From: Pezizomycotina sp. ARF18
Taxonomy: Eukaryota > Ascomycota
Assembly (NCBI GenBank): GCA_002224055.1
Contig: AZLU01000090.1
Span: 1-46,493, forward strand
Length of the DNA stretch: 46,493 nt
Direction of reading: 5' to 3'
The translations under genes were made by a program, and so were the position numbers. Shown here one piece after another: positions 36,760 to 46,269 of this stretch (positions within the stretch are counted from its first letter, which is position 1; every line of letters begins with the position of its first letter). The notes below the pieces were generated by a model. The model ran no database searches and had not been told where the DNA came from. It saw nothing but the letters and a program-made list of their open reading frames with translations.

Positions 36760-37876
36760 CTTTGGCGAGCGAGTCGAAGCGTATGAGAAGCTAAAAGATG
36801 GTGGCGAGGAGAGAACGTGGGAGAAGATACGTCAGCTAGAGTTGAAGGCGAATCGAATATCTGAAAGCTAAAAGGGGAGAAGAGAAGTGTATTAACGACG
36901 TACTGCTGCTGTTGGAGAGATTAAGTAGGCCAGTTCGCAAGAGCTCCTTTAGCTTGGGGGAGGATTTCGAAAATAAAAATAGCAAATAAAGAAGTTTTGA
37001 AATGAGACACAGATACTATAGATAACAAAAAAAAAAAAAAAAAAAAAAACACCACTTGTAATCTAAAGTTTCGATTATACTATTCTTTGGTCGGCGAAGG
37101 TTCTAGATCGAAGAAGTTGAAAGCTAGGGAGTCGTGATTTTCATGATAGATGTTCTTTTTTTTTTCGAACAAGTACCAGCTGCTTCAAACTTCCTCAATT
37201 AGACAAACCAAACACGGGCATACGTGTAAAAATTGGAGGTTCTCTAACTGGGCTAAATTCCTGTTGCAACAAAGGAACAATAGGGAAACGCGATGTACAT
37301 TCCCATATATTGATCGGCTGTAAAGTACAAGGATTGTCTTTGATATAGGTACACAGCCGTGCAAAGAGTGTGAAAATTGACCAATTGGCCACTTCCTTGG
37401 CGAAAATGAACACCTCCAAAACCTTCTAAAATTACAGACAGCCAATCGCAATTGCATAAACATGAACGTCGCATTTTATGAAGAACGAGAGAGTAAATGT
37501 CCTCACGGAAGCGATTCAAGTATATCTCATGGTTTCAGGGTTTGGAATGCTGAGGCTCTGCATCTATGTAGAGAAAACAATCGACGCAAACGGCATCCGT
37601 CTATCTATTTATAATCGGAGGAAAGCCATAGCAACGGCAGATTAAAACATCTTCAGGAACTACTATTATCCCGCTATCATACATGAAACCCCCCCCCCCC
37701 CCCAAAAAAAAAAAAAAAAAAAAAAAGGGACTGAGTCGAATGTAAACCAAAGAAACGAAACATCGCGACGGAAATATGCAGGCGTGAAGGATATCACCGC
37801 CGAAAAGTCGATCACAAACATTTAAACAACAAGATAGACATCACAAGCATTGATACATCTCACCTGGGACCCTCTA
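36760..37876. other. Intergenic region upstream of SWA2
   Basis: This 1.1-kb spacer should hold the SWA2 promoter and the 3' end of the WW gene. It contains an A22 run near 37029 and the C15-A23 junction at 37689-37726. Minus-strand frames of 74-92 codons near 37185-37519 overlap each other in all frames and have no motif. Confidence 0.55.
37689..37726. repeat. C15-A23 homopolymer junction
   Basis: Fifteen C followed directly by twenty-three A. Read on the minus strand this is T23-G15, the same polarity as the T16-G18 junction at 28219. Confidence 0.92.
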
Positions 37877-38908
37877 TCAATCCTTCAGCCACGCCCTCCT
37901 CTTCTCTTCTTTCCTTTCCCTCCTCTTATCCCTGAAAGCTTTGACTTCCTGCTTCGTGAGCTTCCTGCTTTGCCGCTCAGCCTTCAAGCTCCTCCCGTCA
38001 TGGCTGTTGGCGGCAGCGTCAACGTCAAAGTAAAACTCCATCTGCTTCTTCGCCTTATTCTCGTCGGTGAAGCTGTTCGCAGTGGGGCGTCCTGGCCCCT
38101 GGAACTTGCCAGTGAACCTGTTGAAAGCTGCCTGCGCCGCGTACGGATCTTCTTCCGGCGTCGGCGACCGCTGAGCGTAAGGGGCCGTCGGATCGTAGTC
38201 TCCATGTATCGCCGGATTGTACCTCTCGCGCGGCGGCTTCTGGTAAGCAGCGGGTGCTACCGCTTCTCCGTTCTCCCCTAGCTCTCCGTTCACACTTCCG
38301 GCGGCAGCATCGTAGACCGGATTCGGCGCTTCAGGAACGCGAGGGTTGGTCCATGTGGTTTCCTTGGTAATATGATTGTAAAAGTAGTATGCGCCTACAG
38401 AGTCCTCCCAGATGGCCTCCCAGCCGTCCGAAGGTGGATCCTCCGGTGGTGGGCCCTCGGGAAGCGGAGGAATGAATTCACCCTCTTCCGGGCTCGATTC
38501 TCGCTCCCCCTCCTCGTAGGAAGAGGATGAGGAGCCGGAGCCTGTGGATGCGGCGGCATTGTCGGCCGTATCAGCCTTAACCTCCTCTTCATCTTGCTTC
38601 TTCTGGTCATTAGGTTCCTCGGATTCCTCGGATTCCTCGGCTTCCTCCGGTTCCTCTGGTTCCTTTGATTCATTTTGTTCCTTTGATGAATCATCTTCTT
38701 CGGGGAGCCGTTTCTTTTGCAGAGGCGATCGTGACCTCGCGGGCGAGCCGGAACGGGATCTTTTCCTGGGGGAAGTCGGCGATCTAGAGCGGGAACTTGT
38801 CCTTGCGCGTTTTGCAGAGCGTTCGGGTAGTTGGTCCTCAACGTCCTCCTTGGTAGGATTTGTTTGGGCTCCGAGCCGCTCCGGAGATGCAGTCGAAAGG
38901 TCCACCAT
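37877..38908 (-). CDS. WW-domain protein, nuclear-type composition (intact)
   Basis: This is an uninterrupted 343-codon frame. WW domains bind proline-rich or phospho-Ser/Pro peptides. Residues 30-65 form an Arg/Ser stretch (SRSRSPTSPRKRSRSGS) like those of splicing proteins. Residues 70-140 are acidic, with EEPEEAEESEESEEPND. The WW domain lies at about 161-192 (SDGWEAIWEDSVGAYYFYNH, then TKETTWTNPRVP), with both Trp and the final Pro present. A less ordered region has ERYNPAIHGDYDPTAPYAQR and FNRFTGKFQ. The C-terminus is basic and helical (KLTKQEVKAFRDKRRERKEE). The start at 38908 is the first ATG. The layout suggests a pre-mRNA processing factor, which is inference from composition. Unlike its neighbours it has no frame break over 1,032 bases. 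A simple TTCCTC array at 38611-38670 encodes part of the acidic tract. Confidence 0.9.
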   Translation of the reverse strand: MVDLSTASPERLGAQTNPTKEDVEDQLPERSAKRARTSSRSRSPTSPRKRSRSGSPARSRSPLQKKRLPEEDDSSKEQNESKEPEEPEEAEESEESEEPNDQKKQDEEEVKADTADNAAASTGSGSSSSSYEEGERESSPEEGEFIPPLPEGPPPEDPPSDGWEAIWEDSVGAYYFYNHITKETTWTNPRVPEAPNPVYDAAAGSVNGELGENGEAVAPAAYQKPPRERYNPAIHGDYDPTAPYAQRSPTPEEDPYAAQAAFNRFTGKFQGPGRPTANSFTDENKAKKQMEFYFDVDAAANSHDGRSLKAERQSRKLTKQEVKAFRDKRRERKEEKRRAWLKD

Positions 38909-40785
38909 GGTTGGAATTTGAGGGAGTTTCGGAGTAGTTTATTTTTAAAGTAGCCTGTATGAGAAAATATTCACGCCTCTCCGTAGTGGAAAGGCAGCAC
39001 AGAAGCTGGAACACTTGAAGATCTATTAGTATTGCCTGGCAATTGAAAGTGATATAAATGTGATGATAACATTTTCCTTATTGAGAAGAAGAAACAAGTA
39101 TATTATAATTTGTTTCCTTCTCCTTTATGGACCTTTCAAGAAATATTCGAGTTAAAATGTGTTGTACAATAGAAGATATTGCCGAAGAAAGGCTTTGTGA
39201 ACGATAAAAGTTCTGGTTTTATTATTCTCGGTGATTGCTATGCACCGCACGCTGTCGGTTTCTTTGACACCTGCGAGCAAGGCTTTACTATGAAGTAGTT
39301 ATGCGCCTTTTTCTCTGCAAGTTGAAAATGGCCACTACTTCGGAAGACTCTCTCAAGAAGGAAAGAGCTTTGATGCCTTGAGATGGATAAATGGATGTCG
39401 TGATGACTAGGATGATTTGAAGTTGTAGCTGATGGTGATGATGATGAGAGATTTCTTTTATTTGCGACGATGGAGGGAAAAAGGAGAGAGGGGAAAAAAA
39501 ATATAAGGAAAATAAATAATAAGCAGCCAAGAGAAAAAGAGAAGGGCCAAGAGCTCAAATTTCCAAAACGGGAAGATATTGCGGCTCAATCAAATGACTA
39601 ACAGATGAGGAAAGGCGCGCCCTCTACTTGGCGGGGAATAGACGGAGTAGACGGAGTAGACGGAGATCTAACGACTGCTTGAACAAATCGTAAAAGACAC
39701 AGCTCTCCTCCTTTTGCGTTGTTGAGCATATACCCATTTATCTACTCGCGATAACGGTAGAATACTAGCTGACTATCTCCCAAAAAAAAAAAGAACAGAA
39801 AATAAGAAATGGATTGCAAAAGGTGATACACTCGAACCTAAAAACAAAGCACAATCCACTGTCCAACAGTCGTCTACTGGAACTGACGACAGCGCCCAAC
39901 ACGAAATTCGGATTTACGTTGATAGGTTATATGTACCTTACCCACACCTTACTAGGGTTGCTATAGCTGATTAGTAAAGCAGATTTATTTCAGTCTGGTT
40001 TACTAGGCCAAAGGCCCGTTAGGTTATTGCTAGGAGGTATCGAGTTTGGACATATAAGGTGCTGGTGGAAATAATGGCGATACTGTGGAAAGAGATACCA
40101 CTTACTCGCCCTAGGCGCTGAACTTTTGCTGTGTAGAATTACTTAAGTACTCAAGTCGTTTAATAGCACTGTACTAACACCATCCTTCTTTTTGTAATTA
40201 GCGGATATATATAAATATTTGAGCTTATGTATCTTACTCGTATCAACCGAGGGTTTTGTCAGGAAGACGATATCGGAACTTGATAACGTGGAAGCTATCT
40301 TGGACGTTATCTATCCAAAGAAACTGGATGACGAAATCAAGTGAAAAGCCGTACTTTTTATAGGAGCAAAGCCTTATGGTATGTTCGACGAATATATATA
40401 TTATACTTGTGGACACGAAGTGAATGAAGCATCTCAAGGCAAGGCTCATGGTAATGGTGAAACCAAAGGTACTAGTAGCGTTTGAAAGCAAAGACTATGG
40501 TTCTCTTAATTATGTGGTCATTTGTCATTTGGCTAGTATTCTATTATTATCAATAGAATATCTTACAACATGGATTAACAAACTTACTATGAGGATAATA
40601 CTAGGTATTTAGTGAGAAGCAGAGCGCATTTACGGTCATAATCCATCTCAAATACAATCCGAGCCGGCTAGAGGGGAAATATGACTACTTAGTAGAGAAA
40701 TATAATATATATAAAGAATGGATAAATGGACGAGGTATAAAATCACAAACGTATGTTGTCCGAAAATTACGAATGACCTTATAGT
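38909..40785. other. Intergenic region between WW gene and CorA-like gene
   Basis: No gene is supported in these 1.9 kb. The left end should hold the WW gene promoter. A short tandem GACGGAGTA array (three copies) lies at about 39643-39667. Minus-strand frames at 39238-39558 read as low-complexity Phe/Ser/His stretches from pyrimidine tracts and are probably not genes. Confidence 0.55.
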
Positions 40786-42594
40786 TTACTCGTCTAGGTA
40801 CTTCTTCCTCTTTTTCTCCTCGCGCCTCTTCTTTGGGCCTTCGCCGCCTTTAATTTGAGCCCAAGCACTGCCGAGGATGAGACAAGACCGGCGACTAGCG
40901 TTGAAACGACTGATACGACAACAAACTACTAGACTGTGGGGTGCTTGTCCATCTCCTTTATGTTCATCCAAAGCTGAGCATACTGTACCAAGTGGCACGA
41001 AGAAGAACGCAAGCAGTAAGCTGCGCCACGCTGTCAGCCTGCCGGATAGCGTAAGGACTCTCTTCGAGCTGCGCAACCATCAGGTTCATTTCGACCTCGC
41101 TCTGATAGTCGTTTATGTTCAAGAATACGTATATACCTACCTAATGCGTGCTTTTTCATACATCAAGGTAAGATCGATGCGACGGCGGAGCTTGCGAAGA
41201 CCTCTTCTGCGCCGCTGTTAAGGGTGATATATCGGCTTGCGAGATCCTCGAGCCAGTCCTTCGCGATTTCGAGGAGCTCAACGGTCTTAGTCATGCTGTC
41301 GCGGAACTGGCGCTTCGGATGCTGCGAGACGTGACCGAGGTCCTTATTCGCATCGAGGATGGCGCGGATGTCCCGCCAGCATCGGCCTTTGGCTTGGCAT
41401 GCCATCTGGTAATTCTTGCCCGCGCTGGAGTACAGCCACAGCAACGCGCTTGAGCGCACGGATTCTTGACGACAGTTCGGAGGCCAACTTTTGCGTTCTA
41501 GTCCTAGAAGGTCTCGTGAGGAATTGCCATAGACCAAGCTGTGGAAGAGTGGTTCAACACGCTCCCACCGCCCTTCCGCCAAAATCCGCGGCGCAGGATG
41601 TGGTCTTGCTTCTCGAGGAAGTCAGAGCTGTTCTCGCGAGGATCGTAGCTGTAGATATACGAGTCGAGGAACGGCGAAGTGATGAACTGGCTCTTCTTGC
41701 TAATGGGCCGGCGCTTCCAGGTTGGAAGAGCGAGGATGATCGCTACGATATTCGAAATATCACTTGTTAGTCTTCTAACTGACTACGTAATAGATATTAT
41801 CGTCGTATTCTTTGCTGGAGCATATCGTACTCGTCTGTACTTCCGTATCATCGACGAACACAAGCTCAATCGACGAAACGCCCTTTGTATCTCCGTTAAT
41901 CCAGGCCGCTTATCATCGCCAGCTATCTCCGCTATGTGTCTGTACGCCTGCCTCGAATACATCATGTCTGGCTGGACGTTCCCATGCTCCTCATCGCCAG
42001 CGGTTTCAAGTCGCACGGGATGGGAACGCTAATGAAATTCTCGGGCGAATGTGCGGGCATGCACTGGGTCACCGGAATGTCTTTCTCCCTCGCTGCATCG
42101 ACTAGCTCCGCCGTAGCAGATCTCCTCGTGTCGAACCCCAAGTGGAAATAAAAAAAATATGCGGTCCAGTTGAACCCCATTCCCAGCGCCTCTATGGCCC
42201 CCGGCGATACGTCCTCCACGACTATTATCCTGCTCGCCACTTCACCTTGCTTCCTTTCCCGAAAGGACATCCGCATGTATGTTCGGATCCTCCGTGTCGT
42301 AGACATCTATACGGTCATAAGTTACCCCTCCCCGGGCAGCCGATATCTCTGCGACGAGAATCGAATCCGAATCCGGGAACCCAGCTGCCCATCTACTCTT
42401 TGCTTCTCGATCGCCTCCATATACAGGGATAGCGACTGCAAGTGCGGGAAATCATGGTGCAGGTCGGCAATATAAATGTAGTATTGCGATTTCTTGAGAA
42501 ACTCAGAGTTCCTCTGAGGTCGATAAGGGAAGTCCATCGTGTCGTCTGATGCCAGCCTGACCAAGGGTTCTTTGTATAATAGGCTCTTGGACAT
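40786..42594 (-). CDS. CorA-like divalent-cation transporter family protein (frame-disrupted)
   Basis: CorA-family proteins are membrane channels for Mg2+ or related ions; fungi have many distant members of unknown substrate. The start at 42594 gives MSKSLLYKEPLVRLASDD. The soluble part includes IADLHHDFPHLQSLSLYME, SRIIVVEDVSPGAIEALGMG and WTAYFFYFHLG, a strand-helix pattern seen in these proteins. A helical stretch (ILDANKDLGHVSQHPKRQFR, then TKTVELLEIAKDWLEDLASR) precedes EVEMNLMVAQLEES, QADSVAQLT and the first membrane segment AFFFVPLGTVCS. The signature GMN follows directly as GMNIKEMDKHPT, with one base missing before ATG. The second membrane segment is FVVVSVVSTLVAGLVSSSAV, and the tail is basic (KKRREEKKRKKYLDE, stop 40786). 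Two TAG codons in a row (40926-40931) stand just before the second membrane segment. Exon limits are not fully resolved; at least six frame breaks or introns are needed. Confidence 0.75.
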
Positions 42595-43309
42595 TGTTTC
42601 CCTTGACCTTTGGTCCAGGTTCCTCGCTGGAGACTTTAAATATATACGCAGATTCAAGGGAGGGGAAATAAGGCTGAGGACTTTCGAGAGGTATCCTAAA
42701 AAGATACTGCAATGTTTTTATCCTATTTACTCCTCGTCTTCGCTGGAGTTGCATGTCATATTGTTAAAATCCTGTAGGCTGCCACTATATATGAGTATTG
42801 TTGGGTGGCTGACGGCTCTATCCCGCATCTTCCGCGCTGCAAGCCGTGGCCGCGCTTACTATCCTCCAATACGAAAGGTTACAGAGCCGAAAATATATGC
42901 ACTCTTCCTTTCGCACGAGTAGGCAGGCCGCAGGCTAATGAAAGAGATGTTATCATAAACAGGAAAAGGGCGGACTCAAGAAATTTAACGGGCAAGGGCG
43001 CGAGTTAAATTTACCAACACGATAGGTACCGGGTTAGGATAGTCAAGAATATAACCGATTGATCAGGGAGCGGACAGGATTTTGCCCTTCGAACGAGCCC
43101 AATTTTTCAACCTCGGCAACGAGTAGATCGTCAGCCCAAGAAGCTCAGCTTTGAGACCAAAAAAGACCCATTAAAAAACAGCCTTCAGCAAACCACCGAT
43201 CAGAGCATACAGTATCCATCCATCGATATATTTCCCACTTCCAAACTTCGGCAAACAAGAACCCCTCCGATTTGAAAAGGGAAAAATACCCCGCCAAGTA
43301 CAAAATAAA
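42595..43309. other. Divergent promoter region, CorA-like / thioesterase
   Basis: This 715-base spacer separates two divergent genes and should hold both promoters. A minus-strand frame from 42754 may extend the CorA-like N-terminus, since MQLQRRRGVNRIKTLQYLF overlaps it, but nothing decides this. No other gene is seen. Confidence 0.5.
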
Positions 43310-43884
43310 ATGTCACAGCAAGACCTCAACTACTTTCGGCGGATCCCTTGGTGTGCCGCCCTGCTCAACGACCCGCAACACACTGTCGAGCGACGGGGTC
43401 GCGCGCCATAAAAGCAGACGGCGAGGACGCGCTGTTTGAGGTACGCTTAAATCCAGCAATACGATATCCGCATGCGTCACCTTTTACAGGACTCCGGCGG
43501 AGGGGCGGAGAATAACGGAAGTGTACGCACTAGTCGCGCTGGAACGTGGCTTGGACGGCTACCCTTCTGTCTGCCACGGCGGTATCGTCGCGCTGCTGCT
43601 CGACGAAGTCTTCGGGGTCCTACACTCGGTGAATAAAACTTTGTCGGCGAAGCTTGCGAACGAAAGTGGCAAACCGCCGCAGAGAGACCGGCGACGGTTA
43701 CGGCGAAATTGGAGGTTAATTACGTGAAGCCGGTAAAGACGCCGCAGACGGTCCTGCTGACGGCGACGCTAGTCAAGACGGAAGGGAGAAAGATGTGGAT
43801 TGAAGGGTCGATAAAGGATAAGGATGGACGGTGTTGTCAACCGGAGAGGCGTTGTTTATTCGTATGTCAAAGGCGAAATTATGA
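43310..43884 (+). CDS. Hotdog-fold thioesterase, PaaI/THEM4-like (frame-disrupted)
   Basis: These enzymes hydrolyse acyl-CoA thioesters; the substrate here is unknown. The start at 43310 gives MSQQDLNYFRRIPWCAALLN, then DGEDALFE, TLKSSNTISACVTFYRTPAE and GRRITEVYALVALERGLDGY. The diagnostic loop is PSVCHGGIVALLLDEVFGVL, with HGG and a catalytic-type Asp/Glu pair. Next come TVTAKLEVNYVKPVKTPQTV and LVKTEGRKMWIEGSIKDKDG, the long beta strands of the fold, then VLSTGEALFIRMSKAKL and a stop at 43884. Total length (about 190 residues) is normal for this fungal family. An apparent intron at 43441-43489 is not needed because the reading continues through it. Frame breaks fall near 43405, 43440, 43685 and 43828. 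Confidence 0.88.
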
Positions 43885-44252
43885 ATAGCGCGCATACGTG
43901 GTGAAAACAAGGCGCTCTTGCTTTAAGGTCATTGGCAGGTATTGCCGTTTCGTATTTTGAGATACCCCCGCAATTGCAAACATATATTATAGCTGGTTGG
44001 ATGGATATTGCATTTATTCATGTACACTTCCTCTTTATATGAATCACGAGGACCATATAACCCATATCTGTCAATGCATCCGGGTTTTGTTGGGCCACTG
44101 TCGTGAAACCTCGGCGAAGTGAACTTTGAAAGCGATAAAATATGGCAAAAATTGATAAGACATGTCATGATAACAGAGTTATGCTCCAAATCGCGTTATA
44201 TATAATGAATTAACTACCCGTAGTCGTAACTGATTGCTAAACGGTCGTCAGC
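43885..44252. other. Intergenic spacer
   Basis: This 368-base AT-rich spacer lies between the thioesterase stop and the presumed first exon of the sulfotransferase-like gene. No gene is seen. Confidence 0.55.
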
Positions 44253-45466
44253 ATGCCTACGGCTAGTACTTCGGGAACTGCCGCCGCAGACAGGTAGTTT
44301 GTTTCATTGGACAGTTTACGTATGTACCTCAACCCCCACTCGTTTACTTTCCGGCGTTCCATTGAGTAGCGTAAACTGGCTAGTACGCCCGGACTTAATA
44401 GCAAGCATCGCCTATACCTCCTCACTTATTAAAAAAAGAGAGGCTCTGGCACTGACACTTACGCCCCGGCAATTCGTTGCAAAAAAAGCGTTTCTCCCAA
44501 TGCCACCTTCAGCTCTGGCGTCCGCCCGCGGGACATCCCCATGGAGGTCCTCTCTCTAGGCTTACCGAGGGTACGGCGTCGATGCGGCAGCCCTGCTGAT
44601 CCTAGGCTACGACCACACGTACCACGCTCTCGACGTCATCGAGAACAGGAGCGACTTCGCCATCTGGGAGAAGGCTGCTGACGCGACTTCTACGGCAAGC
44701 GCCCCAAGCTGACCAGGGACGAGTGGGACGAGATGCTCGGCCACTGCCGCGCGACTACCGACTTTCCTTCCAATTTCGCGGAGGAGATGGTTGAGATTTA
44801 CCCTGAGGTATTGAAATTTTTGAAATGGCGTTTTCAATATTATTATTATTATTTTTTTTTTTTTTTTTTAATTTTTTTGTTTTTAACTTTTTCAAGTAAT
44901 CGAAAATCGTGAAAGGTTAACGAATGCCACATATCTCTTCTTGCGTACATCCATTCCCTCTTTTATAGGCCAAAGTAGTCCTCGTCGAACGCGACGTCGA
45001 AAAATGTACAAATCCTTCGAAAACCATCCTAAATCCATGTTCGGCTTCAAAGCCGATTTCGTCGCCTACGTTATCGAACCCATGATCGTTCCCGCGGCTC
45101 CATCGCGACCGTAAAGTACTCTTCGGCTTTTTCCGCGCAAACACCGTCGACGAGATCAGGCAGAACGCGAGGCAGCGGTACATCGAGCACTACGAAACGG
45201 TTAGGAGGATAGTACCCGAGGATAAATTATTGAATTTTAAGTTGACGGATGGTGGACCCGCTTTGTGCCTTTTTGGGGAAGGAGGTTCCGGAGGAGGAGT
45301 TTCCTTGGTTAATGAGGAGAAGGCGTTTCAGGAGACTGTGAGAAGGGTACAGAATGAGATGGTGGGGAATGCGATACGGAAACTTGCGCCTGTAGTACTT
45401 GCGGGAGCGGTAATAGGCATAGCATACGTCCTTCGTAGCGTAGTATGGTTTGATGAGCGTATCTAG
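44253..45466 (+). CDS. Sulfotransferase-like P-loop protein with C-terminal membrane anchor
   Basis: This is a fungal member of the P-loop sulfotransferase-like family, often mislabelled as an epimerase. A first exon at 44253-44293 (MPTASTSGTAAADR) before a GTAGTT donor is tentative; the next certain coding begins near 44500. There, VRPRDIPMEVLSLGLPR leads into the P-loop, then GTASM, ILGYDHTYHALDVIENRSDF, FYGKRPKLTRDEWDEMLGHC and FAEEMVEIYPE. An intron lies at 44808-44968 and contains a T17 run. Next are AKVVLVERDVEKWYKSFE, the core strand with the Asp/Lys-Trp-Tyr signature, then FGFKADFVAYVIEPM, RQRYIEHYETVRRIVPEDKL and NEEKAFQETVRRVQNEMVGN. The last helix, KLAPVVLAGAVIGIAYVLRS, looks like a membrane anchor. 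Stop at 45466. The P-loop residues between LPR and GTAS are missing or out of frame. Breaks also fall near 44605, 44690, 45098, 45215 and 45265. Donor group and substrate are unknown. Confidence 0.82.
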
Positions 45467-46269
45467 TTGCGTTCTCGGCTTTGTTAGGATCTTGTCACCG
45501 GTCTTCAGAACCAAAGGATCTTCTAACAGTGTTCTACATAGAAACATCTCAGATTCGGAAACATAATTCAAGTAGTAATTGTTTTCTCAAACTACGAAAT
45601 AGCTAGCAAAGTCTCTAAAGATTTTAATTATTCGTACCATGGAACTATATGTAATGCCGAATATCAATTATATTACCTTCGGATAATTACGTCAAGTCAC
45701 ACGATGCATAGAATACGCTGCCAATATATAATTACTTAAGTAGCTCTTAAGTATCGACAAATCTAAAGCAATCTTTGAACGTAGATTCTATCTTCAAGCT
45801 TTCATATCATAGACAATTCAGGTATAAGGCAAGTTGTGGGATCGGACGTAACGGAAATCTACTTAAGTATCTTTCATTGAATAACTACTCAATAGCCACA
45901 TTGCTATCGTATAATAGAAAGGGTACATTACTGTACTACTATGCTGTGTTTTTTACCTTTGTGTTGACTCGTTGGTCAAGTATTTCCTAGGTATAATGGC
46001 ATTGCGTCGTCGATTGCGCGTTATTCGAAATATAGGCAAGGACACTTACCCGGGCCCGACCAAAGTGGAAAAAAAAAAAAAAAAAAAAAAAAAAGTCGAG
46101 AGAAAATTTTTTAACCGAATTCAAATTCTCTTCCATGATCCTTTAAACCAATCGCGCCGCTCAACCGTCCACATTCTTCACAACCTCCTACCAGTACCGG
46201 CCCTCCTCGCCTGAGTTTCGAACCTCTCTATACATTCCATATACTCCTTCCTCGCTCAATTCCTCGAAA
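45467..46269. other. Spacer and NOP10 upstream region
   Basis: This 803-base spacer should include the NOP10 promoter. It carries an A25 run at about 46070-46094. No gene is seen. Confidence 0.6.

Noticed and set aside
33977-38908. SWA2 and WW genes as a functional pair
   Set aside because: They are same-strand neighbours but separated by 1.1 kb, with unrelated domains. Adjacency alone is not evidence in fungi.
24880-43990. The word CAAACATAT preceded by CCAATT-like text near 24890, 31710 and 43975
   Set aside because: The flanks show no further similarity. Three short hits are not enough to claim a dispersed repeat.
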